Shown here: positions 1 through 4,288 of the stretch, in pieces
Layout: each line of letters opens with the position of its first letter
Position numbering within the stretch: position 1 is the first letter of the stretch
Assembly (NCBI GenBank): GCA_964012875.1
Contig: CAXGUU010000159.1
Location: 1 to 7,597 of the forward strand
Length of the DNA: 7,597 bases
Origin: CAXGUU01 sp964012875
GTDB lineage: Bacteria; Pseudomonadota; Gammaproteobacteria; Ga0077536
Direction: 5' to 3'
Notes under the pieces: model-generated
What the model was told of the DNA's origin: nothing
Database searches by the model: none
What the model saw: only the letters and a program-made list of their open reading frames with translations
Made by a program: the position numbers and the translations under genes

Positions 1-49
1 GCTCATCGCCGCCGTCCAGCAATTCGTCACCACCCAGGAGCTCATCGCC
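1..49 (-). repeat. In-frame GDELL-type repeat at the window edge
   Basis: Codons 55-70 of the minus-strand secreted protein encode GDELL, G, GDELL, DG, GDE, so the unit recurs every 6-7 residues. At DNA level the string agctcatcgccg near 39-50 recurs as gctcatcgccg at 1-11. The middle copy encodes the same residues with different codons (GGTGACGAATTG against GGCGATGAGCTC). The array is cut by the window end, so copy number is unknown. Confidence 0.6.
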
Positions 50-211
50 GTAACCCAACCTTTGCGCATCGCTGAAAGCAGGCTCCGTTACCGGCGTGCG
101 GTGTGATGATGCCGACATGTCAGCTGTTGGTTCGTCGGCCTGAGAGGACTGATTGACGCTGAGGTGAAATGCCACACTGGCCAGCATTAAAAACGATATC
201 GTGTACTTCAT
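1..211 (-). CDS. Secreted protein of unknown function, N-terminal 70 residues (runs off the window)
   Basis: An open frame on the minus strand begins with ATG at 211-209 and runs without a stop to position 1, so 70 codons are visible. An in-frame TAA lies four codons upstream of the ATG, which fixes the start at this first ATG. The N-terminus looks like a Sec signal peptide: MKYT, then a hydrophobic core (residues 5-19, ISFLMLASVAFHLSV), then SSQA before DEPT, with likely cleavage after Ala25. The mature part is polar and Ser/Thr/Pro-containing to about residue 45. From residue 54 it becomes a Gly/Asp/Glu/Leu repeat (GDELL at 55-59 and 61-65, GDE at 68-70). No Shine-Dalgarno sequence lies at normal spacing: AAAGAG abuts the ATG and an AAGGA lies about 20 nt upstream. 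Function is not recognised. The signal peptide and lack of stops make a real gene likely; the export call is inference. Confidence 0.65.
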   Translation of the reverse strand, partial: MKYTISFLMLASVAFHLSVNQSSQADEPTADMSASSHRTPVTEPAFSDAQRLGYGDELLGGDELLDGGDE

Positions 212-405
212 CTCTTTAATTTAATTGTCTTTCCTTCATCACCAAATGCACCCAAGCATTCCCGTTCCCATGAAGAAATGGAGCGATCTTTAGCACGGCC
301 GACGAAGCTGCCCTTCTATACAAACCCGGTGGTTGTTAGCCATGGGACACTTGAGCGCGACTAACTAAGGTAATCAGCAACGGCGTTTCAAACGTAGTGG
401 TTGGG

Positions 406-633
406 TTAGCCTCCGGTCGATTCTAAATTCGCGCTCCAAACCTTCCTGAGCCGTTGTAGGTTTCTCATTCGCCCATCTTCAACGGTTTGATTAAAAATTT
501 TGCGAACCTCGTCGTTCCGGTCGCCGCTATAATCTTTGGGACTTAGGAATCGCCCTTTGCTGACGGGGGAGCTTTTGACGACCGTACAACTTTCACTGCA
601 GAGTGAAATCGGTTCGGTACTTTTGGCGGTCAC
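406..633 (-). CDS. Possible small hypothetical protein (75 aa), weakly supported
   Basis: A 75-codon minus-strand frame starts at GTG (633-631) and stops at 406. An in-frame TAG two codons upstream excludes a longer product. The predicted peptide is hydrophilic, with Ser-rich residues 5-25 containing two close cysteines (Cys12, Cys16) and a basic C-terminal half (VRKIF, then RMRNLQRLRKVW) that could form an amphipathic helix. There is no signal peptide or membrane segment. A TAGGA lies upstream but is only one base from the GTG, too close to serve as a normal Shine-Dalgarno site. I recognise no family. It is kept because it is among the few frames of any length in this gene-poor stretch, but it may well be chance. 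Confidence 0.18.
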   Translation of the reverse strand: MTAKSTEPISLCSESCTVVKSSPVSKGRFLSPKDYSGDRNDEVRKIFNQTVEDGRMRNLQRLRKVWSANLESTGG

Positions 634-1053
634 GTCCTAAGTTGTAAAGTTGCTTTTCTCTCTAATCCAGTTAGATATCGTGACAATCCGATAGACCCGC
701 CTCCACCAATTTGTTGGGTAACCGGTTGATTGAACTGCACCGTGCGTTCGAGGCAGCCGGTTACTCACATTCCTATCCACGTCGCTCTACGTAGGGCCGA
801 ACCTGTTCCAACTAATTTCGGGTTCCGAATGCAAACTCGTTCTCATTTATTTGCGGGTAATCGAAATAATCGCGCCGATCGCATTGTCGACTTGTTGAAT
901 ATGGGTTGGCATTGCAAATCAACGCGCAATCTTGTTTTTTTAAGCCAGAGCTCATCGCGGATTCCGGCTTTGTTCGCACAGAAGCTGTACTAACAATCAT
1001 ATTCAAGTAGACCACAAGAATCGTGCCAGTTGAAGTTTCCGACGGTGCCCCCT

Positions 1054-1074
1054 GCAGGATGCAGGAAGCAGGAA
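1054..1074 (+). repeat. Three tandem 7-bp units (GCAGGAW)
   Basis: Three consecutive heptamers read GCAGGAT, GCAGGAA, GCAGGAA, followed by a further GC. The first copy differs from the other two at one base. The tract lies in non-coding sequence and has no visible association with a gene start. Such short arrays often vary in copy number by replication slippage; whether this one does is unknown. Confidence 0.7.
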
Positions 1075-1327
1075 GCGTCGACGAGCCAGATTTACTGCGT
1101 TAACTGATTACTGCAACCTGTCTCGTAGTTGCTGGCGGGGAACACATGACACCTGGCAGAGGCTCCGCCCTGAGGCTTTTCGACACGCACTTTAATCCAA
1201 CTCAAGCCCGGTATTCGTGCCTTATGCACAATGTGTCGGAATTGTTGCAGTGTGTAGAGTGCTTACACGCCTGATTTAAATTAACTCCCTAAAAACCCAC
1301 CTAACCGTTTGATTTTATATATTTATT

Positions 1328-1347
1328 GTAAATTGGTTAAAATTTAC
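1328..1347. promoter_or_regulatory. AT-rich 20-bp inverted repeat, possible operator upstream of the secreted pair
   Basis: GTAAATT (1328-1334) and AATTTAC (1341-1347) are exact reverse complements separated by the 6-bp spacer GGTTAA. A second, overlapping imperfect pairing links AAATTGGTT (1330-1338) with AACCGCAATTT (1351-1361), leaving a two-base bulge. The site sits in the most AT-rich part of the window (about 1270-1380), some 175 bp before the GTG of the first secreted-protein gene. Its size and two-fold symmetry fit a dimeric repressor or activator site, or a small hairpin in a 5' leader. There is no T-run typical of an intrinsic terminator. TAAAAT (1338-1343) could serve as a -10 element but has no good -35 at the right distance. 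The regulator is unknown. Confidence 0.35.
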
Positions 1348-1510
1348 CCAAACCGCAATTTATGCGTCGAAAAAAGGCAAAGTAAAGGCCTATGCGCGAT
1401 TAACCAACAGAGATATCCACATGTTCTGTGAGTAACGTTAGCCAGGCGTTCAAACACCGCCAAGACAAAGAATTTCGGCCAACTAGTAAGGAAAAAAAGA
1501 TTGAAAAAAC

Positions 1511-1515
1511 AGGTG
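1511..1515 (+). promoter_or_regulatory. Ribosome binding site (AGGTG) that favours the GTG start at 1524
   Basis: AGGTG lies 8 nt before the GTG at 1524-1526 and matches the anti-Shine-Dalgarno core. The alternative in-frame GTG at 1428 has only a distant AGAG. This site therefore supports the shorter protein that begins directly with a signal peptide. Confidence 0.5.
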
Positions 1516-1523
1516 TAAACAGG

Positions 1524-1880
1524 GTGAGCAGAACGAAGATTCTCGGTCTCGCCTGCCTTTCGAGCGCTATCACCCTCGGCCCCCCTGCTTTGGCAGAGGG
1601 CCCGCCCGCAGCCAGCTATTTGACCTTCGAATCGGTACTAGACGGTCGTTGCCAGATTCTCAGCGCGGGCGGGAAACTCCGAATCATGCACAACAGGCAC
1701 CCGCGAGCAGCCATCCGCTTCCGGTTGATGAGGGTATTTGCAGGTAAACCACAGGGGCTCAGCACGGGAACGGCCGAAACCGGAGAACAACCCACCAAGC
1801 TGGGATGCACGCGCGTTGACGGACGCGAGCAGGATTGGATTATCGAACGCGCAAGTTATATCGAGGAAAACCAACCATGA
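1524..1880 (+). CDS. Small secreted protein of unknown function (118 aa), first of a coupled pair
   Basis: The chosen start is GTG at 1524, giving 118 residues. An in-frame GTG at 1428 would add 32 hydrophilic residues ahead of the signal sequence and is less likely. Residues 1-24 form a Sec signal peptide: basic MSRTK, hydrophobic ILGLACLSSAITLG, then PPALA before EG (cleavage after Ala24). The mature protein of about 94 residues has two cysteines (Cys43 in DGRCQI, Cys95 in KLGCT) that could form a disulfide. Its central segment is basic and strand-like (RIMHNRHPRAAIRFRLMRVF, 53-72), followed by a Gly/Thr/Pro loop and a compact end containing VDGREQDWIIERASY. I recognise no named family. The stop overlaps the next gene's start by ATGA, implying translational coupling and a shared transcript. 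Location in the periplasm or outside the cell is inferred from the signal peptide; function is open. Confidence 0.65.
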   Translation: MSRTKILGLACLSSAITLGPPALAEGPPAASYLTFESVLDGRCQILSAGGKLRIMHNRHPRAAIRFRLMRVFAGKPQGLSTGTAETGEQPTKLGCTRVDGREQDWIIERASYIEENQP

Positions 1881-2248
1881 GAAACATCGTCTCGACCATT
1901 CTGGTGATACTGGCCCTGACGAATCTAGTCTGGGCAGACAGCGGGATTGGCGAATATCGAAGCCCTGGCGATATGACGGCCAACGAGCGGGGCACGATGA
2001 TGAAAAGCGCTAACGACTACAATAATTGCGTCTATATGAAAGCGTTGGAAATTCAAAAATCGGAAGCCGATATCAGACGCGTGGCTGATCTCGCCATGGG
2101 CGGGTGCCAATCGCACCTAGATGTACTCAGCGTTAACATGAGCGCTTGGGGATTTGATCAAAACTTCGCGACCGGCTTCACCAACAACGTCAAGAACCGG
2201 GCAGCTCGAAAGATAATTCCTGAACTTGCCATTAGAAGCTCGAACTGA
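1877..2248 (+). CDS. Small secreted helical protein of unknown function (123 aa), second of a coupled pair
   Basis: The ATG at 1877 overlaps the preceding TGA (ATGA, 1877-1880), and GAGGA at 1863-1867 sits 9 nt upstream as a good ribosome binding site. Upstream in-frame starts such as the TTG at 1835 would put extra residues before the signal sequence and are rejected. Residues 1-20 are a signal peptide (MRN, then IVSTILVILALTNLVWA, cleaved before DSGIG). The mature protein of about 103 residues looks mainly helical. Cys51 (YNNCVY) and Cys77 (MGGCQS) stand 26 residues apart, flanking a charged helix (EIQKSEADIRRVADLAM), a spacing that could allow a disulfide pinning a helical hairpin. The C-terminal part (GFTNNVKNRAARKIIPEL) is amphipathic and basic. 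I know no named domain. Coupling to the upstream gene suggests the two exported products act together or need similar amounts. The gene converges on rppH with a 9-bp gap. Confidence 0.75.
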   Translation: MRNIVSTILVILALTNLVWADSGIGEYRSPGDMTANERGTMMKSANDYNNCVYMKALEIQKSEADIRRVADLAMGGCQSHLDVLSVNMSAWGFDQNFATGFTNNVKNRAARKIIPELAIRSSN

Positions 2249-2257
2249 CCGGCGCGT

Positions 2258-2767
2258 TTACGACCGCGGCATCGTGGCCGGGACGGTGGGGACGATTTTC
2301 CGCACCGGGTCCGCAAATTCCTGTAGCGCCTTCCGATACACCTGGCGTTTGAACGACACGACAAACTTTATCGGTTCCCAATAGTCGGCCCAGCGCCAGT
2401 CGTCGAATTCCTGCTCTTCAGCAGATTCGAGGCAGAAATTTGACTCGCAGGCGGTCAGGCGCAACAGAAACCAAATCTGCTTTTGACCGATGCATAGCGG
2501 TTGCTGGTGATACCGAATGTAACGCTTGGGCAGCCGGTAGCGAAGCCACCCTTTCGTTGCACTCATAATTTCCACATGTGCGGGTTCAAGCCCAACCTCT
2601 TCCTTGAGTTCGCGAAACATTGCTGATTCCGGAGATTCGTGCCTTTTGATACCACCCTGCGGAAACTGCCAGGCCGACATGCCGACTCTACGGCCGCAGA
2701 ACACCTGCCCGAGCTCGTTAAGCAGAATAATCCCGACGTTTGCGCGAAATCCGTTTTTGTCAATCAT
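2258..2767 (-). CDS. rppH: RNA pyrophosphohydrolase RppH (Nudix family)
   Basis: RppH removes pyrophosphate from the 5'-triphosphate end of mRNAs in the cytoplasm, yielding a 5'-monophosphate that stimulates RNase E decay. The 169-residue product is close to the E. coli enzyme (176 aa) and begins with the family-typical MIDKNGFRANVGI. The Nudix box is complete at residues 38-59: Gly38, Glu44, then REL at 52-54 and the metal-binding pair Glu56-Glu57, ending EVGL. The preceding WQFPQGGI and later FDDWRWADYW and VVSFKRQVY segments are also characteristic of RppH rather than of general Nudix hydrolases. The start is the ATG at 2767-2765; no clear Shine-Dalgarno sequence precedes it. It lies 91 nt downstream of mdh on the same strand with no obvious terminator between, so read-through from mdh is possible. 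In many Gammaproteobacteria rppH neighbours ptsP; that link is not seen here. Confidence 0.95.
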   Translation of the reverse strand: MIDKNGFRANVGIILLNELGQVFCGRRVGMSAWQFPQGGIKRHESPESAMFRELKEEVGLEPAHVEIMSATKGWLRYRLPKRYIRYHQQPLCIGQKQIWFLLRLTACESNFCLESAEEQEFDDWRWADYWEPIKFVVSFKRQVYRKALQEFADPVRKIVPTVPATMPRS

Positions 2768-2858
2768 CGAGATGAAAATCGCGAGGGATGTTGCGTAGAG
2801 ATTGCTTCGTCACCGGTCAGGTCGCTTCGTCGAAGGCCGTCCGAAATTATTGCGTAGC

Positions 2859-3839
2859 TTAGTCCAGCAAGCCCGCGACCGCTGTCTGTTCCTCCTTCAA
2901 CTCCTTAGCTGTCGCATCCATCCGCTCGCGGCTGAAGGCGCTGATCTCGAGATCCTGAACAATCGAGTATTCGCCACCTGAGCAGGTCACCGGATAGGAG
3001 TACATCAAACCTTCCTCGATTCCATAGCTTCCATCACTCGGAATGCCCATGCTGGTCCAGTCTCCGTCTGGCGTTCCCAGGACCCAGTCACGCATGTGTT
3101 CGAGCGCGGCGTTCGCAGCCGATGCCGCGCTCGAGGCGCCGCGGGCATCAATGATTTCCGCGCCTCTTTTTGCTACCCGAGGAATGTATTTGTCCGCGTA
3201 CCAGCTCTGATCGACCATATCCAAGGCTGACTTGCCGCCGACCGTAGCGTGATTCAGATCCGGGTACTGCGTCGTCGAATGATTGCCCCAAATCATCAGT
3301 TGTCTGATGTCATCGACAGTGGTCGACGTTTTCGCGGCGAGTTGTGCCTTCGCACGATTGTGATCCAAGCGTGTCATCGCCGTAAATTGTCCTGGCGCAA
3401 TATCAGGCGCCGACTTCATGCAGGTCCAGGCATTGGTGTTGGCCGGATTTCCAACGACAACAACTTTGACGTCCCGGCTGGCATTATCATTAATCGCCTT
3501 GCCTTGAACGGTGAAAATACCGCCATTCGCCTCCAACAGATCGCTACGTTCCATGCCGGGTCCGCGCGGGCGGGCACCCACGAGCAGCGCGTACCGGGTG
3601 TCTTTGAAGGCGACATTGGCATCGTCTGACATTTCGATTGCGGAGAGCAGCGAAAAGGCGCAGTCGTCGAGCTCCATGGCGACGCCTTCGAGCGCCTTCA
3701 TGGCTGGCGAAATCTCGAGCAGCTGCAAAATAACCGGCTGGTCGGTGCCCAGCATTTCCCCTGCCGCGATGCGGAATAACAGGGAATATGAAATCTGGCC
3801 GGCCGCGCCGGTAACCGCTACTCTGACTGGAGCTTTCAT
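2859..3839 (-). CDS. mdh: NAD-dependent malate dehydrogenase, type 2 family
   Basis: This cytoplasmic TCA-cycle enzyme interconverts malate and oxaloacetate with NAD. The 326-residue product matches the type 2 malate dehydrogenase family in length and residue numbering. It has the Rossmann glycine motif GAAGQIS at 11-17, substrate arginines Arg92 and Arg98 in the loop GARPRGPGMER, Asn105 and Gln112, the cofactor segment VGN at 129-131, Asp159 and Arg162 in LDHNR, and the proton-acceptor His187 in WGNHS. The C-terminal substrate-domain signature GIPSDGSYGI is also present. The start is the ATG at 3839-3837, with AAGGAA on the minus strand (3856-3851) 11 nt upstream, a slightly long spacing. 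The gene is divergent from sucA across a 449-bp region and is followed on its own strand by rppH. No catalytic residue is missing and the frame is intact. Confidence 0.97.
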   Translation of the reverse strand: MKAPVRVAVTGAAGQISYSLLFRIAAGEMLGTDQPVILQLLEISPAMKALEGVAMELDDCAFSLLSAIEMSDDANVAFKDTRYALLVGARPRGPGMERSDLLEANGGIFTVQGKAINDNASRDVKVVVVGNPANTNAWTCMKSAPDIAPGQFTAMTRLDHNRAKAQLAAKTSTTVDDIRQLMIWGNHSTTQYPDLNHATVGGKSALDMVDQSWYADKYIPRVAKRGAEIIDARGASSAASAANAALEHMRDWVLGTPDGDWTSMGIPSDGSYGIEEGLMYSYPVTCSGGEYSIVQDLEISAFSRERMDATAKELKEEQTAVAGLLD

Positions 3840-4288
3840 GATTGTTCGTGTTCCTTAAATTTGAATCGTGTATCTGGGGTAAATGTCTCTCGGATTTTCG
3901 CATGAACCGACATTTCGCAAACCGAGCGCGACTGAGGGTTAACCCCCCGCCGACATGATCGGCCGCGGCGTGGATTCATCAAATTTAGCATCTATAACAA
4001 AGCTACCGCTCTCATCGCGGGCGGCAGAATACATTCGAGCTGTAAAATTCGGCAAGCCATGCGCAACCCGGGCCGCCGTCAAACATCAAGACCCACGCCT
4101 TTACACGGCCCACTCAGCGCGATTACGTGACACCCGCCGCCAGAATCGTAGGCAAGCCCCTGAAGTGAATGACTTTGGCCATTGAATGATCAAAGATCTT
4201 CACCAGCGCGGTCGATAGAGCCTGCTGATGCTAGGCGAGCTTCCTTCCGAGCGCCATAATTTGCGGTGAAAACATCAGGTGAACGGTG
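3840..4288. promoter_or_regulatory. Divergent mdh / sucA intergenic region (449 bp)
   Basis: This region must carry, or lie beside, the promoters for mdh (leftward) and probably sucA (rightward), since both begin at its edges. By eye I find no convincing -35/-10 pair. TATAAC near 4000 and CATAAT at 4255-4260 resemble -10 boxes but lack partners at 16-18 bp. Symmetric elements include the perfect 10-bp palindrome GGGTTAACCC (3936-3945), TTGAATGATCAA (4182-4193) and AAGATCTT (4193-4200). The second has TTGA/TCAA half-sites separated by 4 rather than the 6 bp of an FNR site. A 76-codon plus frame at 3955-4185 lacks a ribosome binding site and an identifiable product and is not called. Confidence 0.5.
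4277..4282 (+). promoter_or_regulatory. Ribosome binding site of sucA (AGGTGA)
   Basis: AGGTGA lies 6 nt before the ATG at 4289. The adjacent in-frame GTG at 4286 would leave only 3 nt, so the ATG is the better start. The two choices differ by a single residue. Confidence 0.65.

Larger units (their letters stand above)
212..1523. other. Long gene-poor stretch between a secreted-protein gene and the secreted pair
   Basis: About 1.3 kb lies between the start of the minus-strand secreted gene and the start of the plus-strand pair. It holds only short open frames: a 75-codon minus frame at 406-633, an 87-codon plus frame from a TTG at 730, a 67-codon minus frame at 812-1015, and a 42-codon plus frame from an ATG at 1146. 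None has both a plausible ribosome binding site and a recognisable product. The sequence appears more AT-rich than the metabolic genes, most clearly at 1270-1380. It contains a 7-bp tandem repeat (1054-1074) and an inverted repeat (1328-1347). No tRNA cloverleaf, transposase remnant or strong terminator was found by eye. It may be regulatory, a decayed gene region, or the site of an unrecognised RNA gene. Confidence 0.5.

Noticed and set aside
528..533. Perfect TATAAT hexamer
   Set aside because: No -35-like sequence lies 16-18 bp upstream and no supported gene follows.
730..993. 87-codon plus-strand frame from a TTG start
   Set aside because: No ribosome binding site, no recognisable product, and it overlaps an equally open minus-strand frame; likely chance.
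812..1015. 67-codon minus-strand frame
   Set aside because: GTG start without a Shine-Dalgarno sequence and no recognisable domain or signal peptide.
1151..1180. GC-rich segment with GAGGCT repeated before a TTTT, resembling a terminator
   Set aside because: The repeats are direct, not inverted, so they do not form a stem; the T-run is only four bases.
1146..1274. 42-codon plus-strand frame starting ATG after GGGGAA
   Set aside because: A weak binding site is present, but the peptide has no recognisable features and the length is common by chance.
1428..1523. N-terminal extension of the first secreted protein from an upstream GTG
   Set aside because: It would place 32 hydrophilic residues before the signal peptide and has no binding site at proper spacing, whereas AGGTG sits 8 nt before the GTG at 1524.
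2768..2858. Possible terminator between mdh and rppH
   Set aside because: The only self-complementary element is a short CTTCG/CGAAG with a one-base loop and no following T-run on the minus strand.
3955..4185. 76-codon plus-strand frame in the mdh-sucA intergenic region
   Set aside because: No ribosome binding site before its ATG, no recognisable product, and stops before the sucA leader; treated as chance.
4182..4193. FNR-like site TTGAATGATCAA
   Set aside because: The TTGA and TCAA half-sites are separated by 4 bp, where an FNR site requires 6.
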